Source of the DNA: Kiritimatiellales bacterium
GTDB taxonomy: Bacteria > Verrucomicrobiota > Kiritimatiellia > Kiritimatiellales > Pontiellaceae
Direction of reading: 5' to 3'
NCBI GenBank assembly: GCA_030625905.1
Contig: DAOUQA010000074.1
Location: 1-10,484 of the forward strand
Length of the DNA: 10,484 nucleotides
Part shown: one piece after another, positions 1-5,798 of the stretch
Layout of the letters: each line of letters opens with the position of its first letter
Numbering within the stretch: the first letter of the stretch is position 1
Made by a program: the position numbers and the translations under genes
The notes under the pieces: model-generated
Told to the model about the DNA's origin: nothing
Seen by the model: the letters and a program-made list of their open reading frames with translations, nothing else
Database searches by the model: none

Positions 1-34
1 AAAACAAGTGCAAAGCGTGGGTTTGTTCACACGC

Positions 35-82
35 AAACCACACCTGCGCAGGTGTGAATTCACACCTGCGCAGGTGTGGTTT
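35..82. repeat. 48-bp perfect palindrome made of two 18-bp palindromes
   Basis: Two copies of the self-complementary 18-mer CACACCTGCGCAGGTGTG (39-56 and 61-78) are separated by AATT and flanked by AAAC and GTTT. The whole block 35-82 is therefore its own reverse complement, centred between 58 and 59. It can fold as one long cruciform or as two adjacent hairpins. A smaller inverted repeat (GTTTG 21-25, CAAAC 34-38) abuts it on the left. It lies about 45 bp upstream of the promoter of the ArsR-methyltransferase gene. It could be a double operator, a terminator or end-structure for a gene to the left of the window, or a mobile palindromic repeat; the sequence does not decide. The symmetry itself is certain, the role is unknown. 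Confidence 0.9.
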
Positions 83-126
83 CTTGAACGAACGGAGCTC
101 TTCATCCCGATTTTCGCTCAAGGGCG

Positions 127-155
127 TTGACAGGGTGGGGGAAATACCCTTTTAT
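127..155 (+). promoter_or_regulatory. Candidate sigma70 promoter of the ArsR-methyltransferase gene
   Basis: A perfect -35 TTGACA (127-132) is followed after 17 bp by TTTTAT (150-155), which matches 4 of 6 positions of the -10 consensus. It ends 24 bp before the GTG start. The -10 overlaps the palindrome at 153-170, so a protein bound there would block transcription. Confidence 0.55.
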
Positions 156-170
156 CCGGAAATTCGGATA
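153..170. promoter_or_regulatory. Operator-like inverted repeat TATCCG-N6-CGGATA
   Basis: Six-base arms TATCCG (153-158) and CGGATA (165-170) are separated by GAAATT. The site overlaps the -10 box and ends 8 bp before the start codon of a gene encoding an ArsR-type winged helix. That size and position suit ArsR-family autorepression. Whether the encoded regulator binds it is inference. I see no second copy in the ahcY leader, so ahcY control would have to come by read-through or a diverged site. Confidence 0.5.
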
Positions 171-178
171 TATGGATT

Positions 179-1102
179 GTGAGTGATATTCTCGACATTT
201 TCAAAGCCCTGGCAGACGAGGGGCGTCTGCGTATTCTGCGGTCGGTCGATCAGGCGGAGCTTTCTGTGGCGGAGCTTGTCCAGTCGCTGGAACTGCCGCA
301 GTCGACCGTTAGCCGACATCTCAAGCCGATGCGCGAAGCGGGCTTGGTGGAGTCGCGCCGCGACGGCACATCGGTCTACTACAACCGCGGTTCGCTTTTC
401 CGCGATGCCGCGTTTGCACAAATCCTCAACGAGCGGCTGAAGGAGATTCCCGTTGCAAACCGCGATGCGGCGGCTGTTGAGCGCGTTCTGGATTTGCGCC
501 GCAGGAAGAGTCTTGATTTTTTCGACGAGATTGCCGGTCGCTACGGATCGCTCACCGAGCCGGGGGGGGGCTGGCAGGTGCTGGCCGCCGGATTGGCGGC
601 CGGATTTGCGGGGCAGACGGTTGCCGATCTCGGTTGCGGGGAAGGGGCGCTTGCGCTGTTGCTCGCCCGTTTCGCGGAAAAGGTGGTGGCGTTCGACCAG
701 TCGGAAAAGATGCTCAAGCTGGTTTCGGAAAAGGCCGCCGAGGGCAACCTTGCGGATCGCCTAGAGTTGCGGGTGGGCATTCTCGAAGAGCTGGATTTGT
801 CCGGCGAGGCGTTTGATGCGGTTTTTCTGAGCCAGGCGTTGCACCATACCTCGAACCCGCAGGATGTGGTTCGGCTGGCGGCGGAAGGGCTGAAGCCCGG
901 CGGGCAGCTGGTCATTCTCGACCTTGTGCGCCACGAACATGAATGGGCGCGAGAGGAGTGGGCCGACCAGTGGCTTGGGTTCGATCCGCTTGAAATCCGC
1001 GAGTGGCTGAAGGGCGCGGGGCTTAAACCGCTTGTGGTTGATTCACTGCCGGGCTCGACGCCCGACCTTTCGGTACTGATTGTGGTGGGGGAAAAACAGT
1101 AG
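179..1102 (+). CDS. ArsR-family HTH fused to SAM-dependent methyltransferase, SahR-like regulator
   Basis: This 307-residue protein has two parts. Residues 1-90 form an ArsR-type winged helix, with the recognition region around QSTVSRHLKPMREAGLV (41-57) and the wing RDGTSVYYNR (61-70). Residues about 110-305 form a class I methyltransferase fold with motif I VADLGCGEG (148-156), an acidic end of strand 2 (AFDQS, 171-175) and ALHHTSNP (220-227). The only reasonable start is the GTG at 179; the nearby ATG at 172 is in another frame and stops at once. ArsR-methyltransferase fusions next to ahcY include SahR, which controls SAM/SAH recycling and responds to S-adenosylhomocysteine in some Proteobacteria. 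I infer the same role: the methyltransferase-like domain would sense SAM or SAH, and may or may not keep catalytic activity. ahcY follows in the same direction after 188 bp. The domain assignment is firm; the SahR function is a context-based inference. Confidence 0.85.
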   Translation: MSDILDIFKALADEGRLRILRSVDQAELSVAELVQSLELPQSTVSRHLKPMREAGLVESRRDGTSVYYNRGSLFRDAAFAQILNERLKEIPVANRDAAAVERVLDLRRRKSLDFFDEIAGRYGSLTEPGGGWQVLAAGLAAGFAGQTVADLGCGEGALALLLARFAEKVVAFDQSEKMLKLVSEKAAEGNLADRLELRVGILEELDLSGEAFDAVFLSQALHHTSNPQDVVRLAAEGLKPGGQLVILDLVRHEHEWAREEWADQWLGFDPLEIREWLKGAGLKPLVVDSLPGSTPDLSVLIVVGEKQ

Positions 1103-1105
1103 GAA

Positions 1106-1272
1106 GTTTTGATTTGCGAATTTTGAATTTTTGAACTCAAACGGCGTTAGCCTTTCTAGTAAGAGAAGCTGTCGCAGACCCGCCCGAAAGCGAAGCGCTA
1201 GATAATTTGCAGAGCAAATAACGAGCACCGCGAGTGCTTCAATCGTCAATCTAAAATCAAAAATCTAAAATA
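1106..1272. repeat. Composite fold-back repeat in the ahcY leader
   Basis: The gap between the regulator and ahcY is filled with structured repeat-like sequence. It has AT-rich ends built from variants of AATCTAAAAT (1248-1272, with a roughly complementary stretch at 1106-1136) and a hairpin around 1150-1171. It also has a stem ATTTGC/GCAAAT (1205-1210, 1214-1219) and an AGCAC/GTGCT stem near 1224-1238. The block 1188-1227 matches 9222-9261 at 28 of 40 positions without gaps, with the stem conserved by compensatory changes. It may act as an ahcY 5' UTR structure or simply be a dispersed element. Confidence 0.6.
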
Positions 1273-1290
1273 GAAACCGGAGGTTTCCCA
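1273..1290 (+). promoter_or_regulatory. ahcY ribosome binding site within a small hairpin
   Basis: The Shine-Dalgarno GGAGG (1279-1283) lies 7 nt before the ATG at 1291. It is part of an inverted repeat GAAACC-GGA-GGTTTC (1273-1287), so about half of it would be paired if the 6-bp stem forms. This strong SD fixes the ahcY start and could allow translational tuning. Confidence 0.6.
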
Positions 1291-2718
1291 ATGGCTGGAA
1301 AAAAGAAAACGACCAAGAAAAAAGTACAGGACTATGCAATCGCCGACCTCTCGCTGGCCGCGTTTGGCCGCAAGGAGATGGAGCTGGCGGAATATGAAAT
1401 GCCGGGGCTGATGGCTTTGCGTGAGAAGCATGGCGCGGAAAAGCCGCTCAAGGGTGCGCGCATTACCGGGTCGCTCCATATGACAATCCAGACGGCTATG
1501 CTGATCGAAACGCTACAGAAACTGGGCGCCAAGGTGCGTTGGGCGAGCTGCAATATTTTCTCCACCCAGGATCACGCCGCTGCGGTCATCGCCAAGACCG
1601 GCACCCCGGTGTTTGCGGTCAAGGGCGAGACGCTGGAGGAATATTGGGAATACACCGACAGGATTCTCGACTGGGGCAACGGCAAGGGGCCGAACGTAAT
1701 CCTTGACGATGGCGGTGATGCCACGATGTTTGTCCAACTGGGCTATAAGGCCGAACAGGATCCAACCCTTCTCGACAAAAAGCCCGAAAGCGTTGAAGAG
1801 GGCGTGCTTTACGCCCAGCTCAAGAAGGCGCTCAAAAAGGATCCGAAACGTTTTTCGCGCATCGCCAAAGGCATTCTTGGTGTTTCCGAGGAAACTACCA
1901 CGGGCGTACATCGCCTCTATCAGCTGGCCGCCAAGGGCGAGCTGCTTTTCCCGGCGTTCAACGTCAACGACTCTGTCACCAAGTCCAAGTTCGACAACCT
2001 CTACGGCTGCCGCCATTCGCTCGTCGACAGCATCATGCGCGCGACCGACGTGATGCTCTCCGGCAAGATTGCGGTGGTGGCCGGCTATGGTGATGTCGGC
2101 AAGGGTTGCGCCCAGTCACTCGTCGGGCAGGGTGCCCGCGTGGTCGTTACCGAAATCGACCCGATCTGCGCGCTACAGGCCGCGATGGAAGGCCATGAAG
2201 TGATGAACATGGACGACGCCTGTCTGATCGGTGATGTTTTCGTGACCACTACCGGTTGCTGCGACGTCATCACCGAGCGCCACATGAAGAAGATGAAGGA
2301 CATGGCGATCGTCTGCAACATTGGCCACTTCGACTCCGAGATCCAGGTCGAGAAGATGAAGAAATACAAGTGGACCAACATTAAGCCGCAGGTCGACAAG
2401 ATTACCTATCCGAACGGCAGCAGCATCATTCTTCTGGCAGAAGGTCGTTTAGTAAATCTCGGATGCGCGACCGGTCATCCGAGCTTTGTGATGAGCAACA
2501 GCTTCACCAACCAGGTACTGGCGCAGATGGAACTCTACTGCAATCCCGGCAAGTATCCGATCGGCGTCTACACGCTGCCGAAGATCCTCGATGAAGAGGT
2601 TGCCCGACTCCACCTCGGAAAGGTCGGTGTCCAACTCGACTCGCTGACAAAGAGGCAGGCGAAGTATCTGGGCATTCCGCAGTATGGCCCGTTCAAGCCG
2701 GAGCATTACCGCTATTAG
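1291..2718 (+). CDS. ahcY: Adenosylhomocysteinase (S-adenosyl-L-homocysteine hydrolase)
   Basis: This cytosolic NAD-dependent enzyme reversibly splits S-adenosylhomocysteine into adenosine and homocysteine, removing the product inhibitor of methyltransferases. At 475 residues it has the usual bacterial length, including the insert around residues 150-195 that the shorter animal enzymes lack. Visible landmarks are STQDHAAA (91-98), EETTTGVHRLY (200-210), the substrate-contacting NVNDSVTKSKFDNLYG (224-239), the Rossmann motif GYGDVGKG (265-272), GHPSFVMSNSF (395-405) and the typical C-terminal end GPFKPEHYRY, which reaches over a neighbouring subunit in the tetramer. The N-terminus MAGKKKTTKKK is a short Lys-rich extension before the conserved DYAIADLSLA. 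A strong GGAGG fixes the start. The upstream ArsR-methyltransferase gene is the likely regulator. Identification is essentially certain. Confidence 0.98.
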   Translation: MAGKKKTTKKKVQDYAIADLSLAAFGRKEMELAEYEMPGLMALREKHGAEKPLKGARITGSLHMTIQTAMLIETLQKLGAKVRWASCNIFSTQDHAAAVIAKTGTPVFAVKGETLEEYWEYTDRILDWGNGKGPNVILDDGGDATMFVQLGYKAEQDPTLLDKKPESVEEGVLYAQLKKALKKDPKRFSRIAKGILGVSEETTTGVHRLYQLAAKGELLFPAFNVNDSVTKSKFDNLYGCRHSLVDSIMRATDVMLSGKIAVVAGYGDVGKGCAQSLVGQGARVVVTEIDPICALQAAMEGHEVMNMDDACLIGDVFVTTTGCCDVITERHMKKMKDMAIVCNIGHFDSEIQVEKMKKYKWTNIKPQVDKITYPNGSSIILLAEGRLVNLGCATGHPSFVMSNSFTNQVLAQMELYCNPGKYPIGVYTLPKILDEEVARLHLGKVGVQLDSLTKRQAKYLGIPQYGPFKPEHYRY

Positions 2719-2733
2719 AGCAACTGAGTTTTC

Positions 2734-2817
2734 TTCAACGCAAAGTCGCTGAGGACGCAAAGTTTCGCAGAGTGGTTCCTTTGCGTTTCTCTGCGGTCTT
2801 TGCATCTTTGCGTTGAA
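2734..2817. repeat. Palindromic CGCAAAG-type repeat between convergent genes
   Basis: Perfect 12-base arms TTCAACGCAAAG (2734-2745) and CTTTGCGTTGAA (2806-2817) enclose further imperfectly paired copies of CGCAAAG and CGCAGAG motifs. The element occupies most of the 119-bp gap between the convergent ahcY and ferredoxin genes, so it may end transcription from both sides. It belongs to the same general class as the elements at 3732-3785 and 7972-8045. Confidence 0.75.
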
Positions 2818-2837
2818 TTCTTTTGCATTCCTTGGGT

Positions 2838-3008
2838 CTAGCTGGTGGAAATAGCGTCAACCGGACATGAATCAACGCATGCGCCGCAATCGGTGCAGGT
2901 GTTGGCGTTGATGACGAAGATGTCGTCGCCTTGGCTGATTGCTTCCACCGGGCAGGTGGATTCGCATGCGCCGCAGGAAATACATTCGCTTGAAATAACA
3001 TGTGCCAT
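2838..3008 (-). CDS. 2[4Fe-4S] bacterial-type ferredoxin
   Basis: This 56-residue soluble electron carrier contains two CxxCxxCxxxCP cluster motifs: C9/C12/C15/C19 and C38/C41/C44/C48. The two halves, CISCGACESTCPVEAI and CTDCGACVDSCPVDAI, show the internal duplication of clostridial-type ferredoxins. Length matches the family (about 55 residues). I chose the ATG at 3008 because AAGGAGG stands 5-6 nt upstream and the protein begins with the typical MAHVIS. The open frame extends further upstream without a family match and that extension should be ignored. It is divergent from a Fur-family regulator gene, suggesting a link to iron or oxidative-stress control. Function as a low-potential electron carrier is firm; the redox partner is unknown. 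Confidence 0.95.
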   Translation of the reverse strand: MAHVISSECISCGACESTCPVEAISQGDDIFVINANTCTDCGACVDSCPVDAISTS

Positions 3009-3060
3009 AATTGTCCTCCTTGGTTTTTTTACGTGGCCTTCTTGTTTCACGAAGGCGGGG

Positions 3061-3069
3061 AATATAACA
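3061..3069 (-). promoter_or_regulatory. Candidate extended -10 promoter of the ferredoxin gene
   Basis: Read on the minus strand, TATATT (+ strand 3061-3066) is preceded by TGT, giving an extended -10 of the TGnTATAAT type. No clear -35 was found. The predicted leader is about 50 nt and includes an inverted repeat GCCTTC/GAAGGC (3036-3041, 3051-3056). Confidence 0.35.
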
Positions 3070-3087
3070 GCAAATTCCTTGATTGCA

Positions 3088-3117
3088 TTCACAATGTTAC
3101 GGCATAACGTATTTATA
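3088..3117 (+). promoter_or_regulatory. Candidate promoter with internal palindrome for the Fur-family gene
   Basis: TTCACA (3088-3093) and TTTATA (3112-3117) are separated by 18 bp. The spacer holds the inverted repeat GTTA-N5-TAAC (3096-3108), a plausible autoregulatory operator for a Fur/PerR-type protein. It is not a recognisable canonical Fur box. Confidence 0.35.
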
Positions 3118-3153
3118 TAGGGATTCAATTCAAACAAGAAACGCGGTGAGGGC

Positions 3154-3651
3154 ATGAGCAAAGCGCAGGAAAGACAGGAGCTGCCGGAAGAGATTCAGGC
3201 GTCGGTAGACGAGGCTTGGCCGCTGTTTGTCGATTTTCTCAAGGAGAATCAGGCGCGTGTGACCCAGGCCCGCAGAATTGTACTTACGCAGGTGTTTTCC
3301 CGCCACGACCATTTTTGCGCCGACGACCTTGCCTCCGAACTTTCAAGCGGGTTGAACCATGTAAGCCGCGGCACGGTCTACCGTACGCTGGCGTTGATGG
3401 AAGAGGCGGGGCTTGTGCGGGTTATTCGCGATACCGACGTGCATGCCCACTACGAGCACACGTTCAACCACCCAAGCCATGAGCACATGATTTGCGACCA
3501 GTGCGGCGAGTTTATCGAGTTTTCGGACGAGAACCTTGCCTTGCTTATTGCCTCTGCCAGTCGGCGGCATGATTTCCAGGAACGCACGCACCGCATTGTC
3601 GTATTCGGCACGTGCGAGAAATGCCACCGGCAAGCCGACGGAACCGCATAA
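3154..3651 (+). CDS. Fur/PerR-family metal-dependent transcriptional regulator
   Basis: This 165-residue protein is a cytosolic dimeric repressor of the Fur superfamily. The N-terminal winged helix covers about residues 33-93, with RVTQARRIVL and the recognition helix VSRGTVYRTLALMEEAGLV (70-88). The C-terminal dimerisation and metal domain carries two structural-zinc CxxC pairs (C114/C117 in HMICDQCGEF, C154/C157 in GTCEKCH). It also has candidate regulatory-metal ligands in the His-rich stretch H97, H99, H102, H106, H109, H111. An N-terminal extension of about 20 residues precedes the family core. The ATG at 3154 has only a weak purine-rich SD (GGTGAGGG) upstream. It is divergent from the ferredoxin gene. 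Whether it senses Fe, peroxide (PerR) or Zn cannot be decided by eye; the ferredoxin neighbour favours iron or redox. Confidence 0.92.
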   Translation: MSKAQERQELPEEIQASVDEAWPLFVDFLKENQARVTQARRIVLTQVFSRHDHFCADDLASELSSGLNHVSRGTVYRTLALMEEAGLVRVIRDTDVHAHYEHTFNHPSHEHMICDQCGEFIEFSDENLALLIASASRRHDFQERTHRIVVFGTCEKCHRQADGTA

Positions 3652-3684
3652 TACCAGATCAACTTAACTAGACACGAATGTGAG

Positions 3685-3706
3685 GCTGCCGCGGAGCGGC
3701 GGCAGC
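3685..3706. terminator. GC-rich hairpin downstream of the Fur-family gene
   Basis: Eight-base perfect arms GCTGCCGC (3685-3692) and GCGGCAGC (3699-3706) enclose a 6-nt loop, 33 bp after the stop codon. No clean T-run follows, so intrinsic termination is plausible but not proven; it may be a repeat component. Confidence 0.4.
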
Positions 3707-3731
3707 GAAGCGGCAATTGTTTCCACACGAA

Positions 3732-3785
3732 GCCACAAAGCCACGAAGTAACGAGAGTCAAGGGGTATCTTGGTGGCTTTGCGTC
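3732..3785. repeat. Fold-back repeat with CCACAAAG/CTTTGCG arms
   Basis: Arms of 17 nt (3732-3748 and 3769-3785) pair with 3 mismatches around a 20-nt loop. The AAAGCCACGAAG-type sequence resembles the elements at 2734-2817 and 7972-8045 in design. It lies between the convergent Fur-family gene and the small membrane protein gene. Confidence 0.65.
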
Positions 3786-3854
3786 TTAAGCGACCAAAGG
3801 AAGCGGGTGTGAGTAATAATACTGATCAGGTTAATTCCGTATAACAAGGAATGA

Positions 3855-3874
3855 CGAAGGGAAGCCCTCCTTCG
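3855..3874 (-). terminator. Weak hairpin after the small membrane protein gene
   Basis: CGAAGG (3855-3860) pairs with CCTTCG (3869-3874) just downstream of the stop of the minus-strand gene. The sequence after it on the minus strand is only moderately T-rich. Confidence 0.3.
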
Positions 3875-3878
3875 AAAT

Positions 3879-4082
3879 TCAAGCGGTTCCGCCGCGCTTG
3901 GTCTTGTATTTGTGCTGGTCGCACGAGGGGCAGGAGATCTGCTCGCCTTTGTGGACGACGCAGTCGTGGTTCCCCGAACAGCCGGGTTGCTGCTTGCGCA
4001 GTCTGTTGATCAGACCCAGAATACCCAGCGGGATACCCACCAGCACCAGTGCCAAAGCAAACAACGTAATAAATGACGACAT
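3879..4082 (-). CDS. Small single-TM protein with Cys-rich tail, unknown function
   Basis: This 67-residue protein has one hydrophobic segment at residues about 4-25, followed by a basic stretch NRLRKQ (26-31) that predicts an N-out, C-in orientation. A soluble tail follows with C35, C41, C51 and C54, including SCPSC (50-54) and H39, H44, H57. The Cys/His pattern could bind a metal or form a zinc-ribbon-like knuckle. I do not recognise the family. I prefer the ATG at 4082 because AGGTGG (minus strand, + 4088-4093) lies 5 nt upstream; a GTG three codons earlier would overlap that SD. Its leader begins within or next to a fold-back repeat. Codon use looks coding, and the SD supports it. Confidence 0.6.
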   Translation of the reverse strand: MSSFITLFALALVLVGIPLGILGLINRLRKQQPGCSGNHDCVVHKGEQISCPSCDQHKYKTKRGGTA

Positions 4083-4093
4083 CTTTTCCACCT

Positions 4094-4250
4094 GAGGAAC
4101 TTGCCCCGAACCTTCGGGGCCATTCCAGTTAATGGTTATCAGTTATTGGTTGTCGGGGGCTAAACGACTGACTGCGTGCGCCTTGCCCTAATAACTGATA
4201 ACTTCTTTCTGATAACGGCCTCTGCAAACCCAGCGGGTTTTGCAAGAGGC
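4094..4250. repeat. Fold-back element, copy A
   Basis: This is the first of two related blocks filling the gene-poor stretch 4095-4505. It starts with GAGGAACTTG and a perfect stem GCCCCGAA/TTCGGGGC (4103-4120). It continues with CCAGTTAATGG and a long internal perfect inverted repeat (13-nt arms 4135-4147 and 4190-4202). It ends in a hairpin of GCCTC...AAACCC / GGGTTTT...GAGGC type (4218-4250). Apart from the two copies and a 66-bp spacer I see no gene in this interval. Confidence 0.85.
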
Positions 4251-4316
4251 TCACTTGACACTTAACCTCCCGCGAATGATACTGCAACCTTTTGTTAATG
4301 GAATGGTTCCCCATAA

Positions 4317-4481
4317 GAGGAACTTGCCCCGAAGCTTCGGGGCTGTTCCAGTTGATGGTTGATAGGTTGCTGGTTGATGGGATGTTTCGCACAACCCATT
4401 TGACTCCTGCATCTTGTCCTATCAACAAACAACCATGAACTAAACAACCGCCTCGGCAAAACCAAGGGTTTTGCAAGAGGC
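4317..4481. repeat. Fold-back element, copy B
   Basis: This second copy follows the same order as copy A: GAGGAACTTG, the perfect 18-bp palindrome GCCCCGAAGCTTCGGGGC (4326-4343), and CCAGTTGATGG. An internal inverted repeat follows (GTTGATAGG 4358-4366, CCTATCAAC 4418-4426), then a terminal hairpin ending GGGTTTTGCAAGAGGC. The internal arms differ in sequence from copy A but still pair, so pairing is conserved rather than sequence. Positions 4351-4381 recur inside comEC in reverse orientation (7751-7781, 30 of 31 identical). It ends 24 bp before the TPR gene start. Confidence 0.85.
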
Positions 4482-4505
4482 CCATAACCCAATAGTTTCA
4501 GGCCT

Positions 4506-5780
4506 ATGAAGAAGAAACACAAAAAACAGCGGACAGAACGTTCGATTGGCGGTTTTCCCCATATCTCGTCCAATTCGGATTTCTATTCCGCCAGTTCGTC
4601 GGAAAGGCCTCTTTCCGACCATGACGCGCCCTCCGATTCCCATAGCGTACGAGAGACCGACCGCCATCAGGCGGCTTTGCGCAGGCCGGAAAAGATGGAT
4701 CCCCGGGAAAAGCTGGCACTGATGGCTATTCTTAAATCGGCCGTCCTGATCTTGTCGCTGGTGGTCGCGTTCTTCCTGCTCCGGAAGGGGATCGGCATCT
4801 ATGAGGAAAATGTCTGGCTTGACCATGCCGCTGCCCCCGAAAAATCCCCTCTGCTGCAGGAGGTCGATTTGGCCGAGGATTTCGATATCCAGGATCAGGA
4901 TTCGCGTGAGCAGTTTGCGGAACGCATAGAGCTTTGGAAGGAGGCCGAACGGCTCATGCGCTCGGCGGATGCATTGCTTCAGCGCAACATTTACGACCAG
5001 GCGATTGAGCAGTGCCAAAATGCGTTGCGTCTCGATCCGGCCCATATCGGTGCATTGGATCGGTTGGCTCGGCTATACTATACCAAGGGAAACTATGTCG
5101 AGGCCATCAACGCCTACATTCGCCTGTTGAGCGTTGATCCCTCGCGGAAGAAGGTTCAAAAGGGGCTGATCGAGGCGTTGGATGCGTTTGGCGACCACGA
5201 TGCGGTCAAGTCCATGGCCGAGTGGTACCTCGAAGCGAACACGTACGATGTCGATGTGCAGCGCTATCTGGCCAATGCGCTCTATGCGCGGGAAGATTTC
5301 GTGGCGGCGGCGGAGGCCTATGGCAAGGTGTTGCGCGAATTTCCAAGGGACGTCCAGACCTTGGAAAAACAGGTTGACGCCTACCTGCAGGTGCAGCAAT
5401 ACGAAAAGGCGCTGGTGCCGCTGAATACGCTGCTGGAAAACAATTTCCGGAACCCAGTCTACCATAAGAAAACAGCCATTTGCCAAGCGCAGTTGCAACA
5501 GGGGTATGAAACCGTTCAGACCCTTGGGCGGGCGGCTCAGGTTTTCGGGGCGCAAATGTTGATGGGGTTTATCCAGGATCCGCAGTTTGACCCCGTGCGC
5601 GAAGATCGCGCCTTCCAGGCATTCGTCGACCGTGTCGGGGGCAAGGAGTTCCGGCAGGGGATCGAAGAGATGGCGCGCCGCGCCGAGGTCAGTGAGGAAG
5701 AGCGGACGGGTATCGATCCGCTCCTGGAAATGCCTGCTTCCGAAGGCCAGGACGAAGCGCTGTTGAAGCCGAAGAAGTAG
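4506..5780 (+). CDS. Membrane-anchored TPR-repeat protein
   Basis: This 424-residue protein has a long, charged, Ser-rich N-terminal cytoplasmic region (1-68, beginning MKKKHKKQRT). One transmembrane helix follows at about residues 69-93 (LALMAILKSAVLILSLVVAF), then an extracytoplasmic part. That part contains TPR-like helical pairs at about 145-178, 179-212, 247-281 and 282-315, with typical signatures such as YDQAIEQCQNALRLDPAHIGAL (in two parts) and YVEAINAYIRLLSVDP. The acidic C-terminal tail is low-complexity. TPRs mediate protein-protein contacts; the partner is unknown. The start has no clear SD. The ATG at 4506 is preceded closely by a fold-back repeat, and a later ATG (residue 64, after GGAAAA) is a possible alternative. 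A glycosyltransferase gene follows after 18 bp and is probably co-transcribed, suggesting a cell-envelope or polysaccharide role. Confidence 0.82.
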   Translation: MKKKHKKQRTERSIGGFPHISSNSDFYSASSSERPLSDHDAPSDSHSVRETDRHQAALRRPEKMDPREKLALMAILKSAVLILSLVVAFFLLRKGIGIYEENVWLDHAAAPEKSPLLQEVDLAEDFDIQDQDSREQFAERIELWKEAERLMRSADALLQRNIYDQAIEQCQNALRLDPAHIGALDRLARLYYTKGNYVEAINAYIRLLSVDPSRKKVQKGLIEALDAFGDHDAVKSMAEWYLEANTYDVDVQRYLANALYAREDFVAAAEAYGKVLREFPRDVQTLEKQVDAYLQVQQYEKALVPLNTLLENNFRNPVYHKKTAICQAQLQQGYETVQTLGRAAQVFGAQMLMGFIQDPQFDPVREDRAFQAFVDRVGGKEFRQGIEEMARRAEVSEEERTGIDPLLEMPASEGQDEALLKPKK

Positions 5781-5798
5781 GCGCTTTGCCGGGTGATT

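Noticed and set aside
541..1140. Long minus-strand ORF opposite the ArsR-methyltransferase gene
   Set aside because: It is Ser/Arg/Pro-rich with no family features and lies antisense to a convincingly conserved coding gene.
1103..1290. SAH riboswitch in the ahcY leader
   Set aside because: The conserved SAH riboswitch core is not visible; the leader is instead made of repeats, one of which recurs after comEC.
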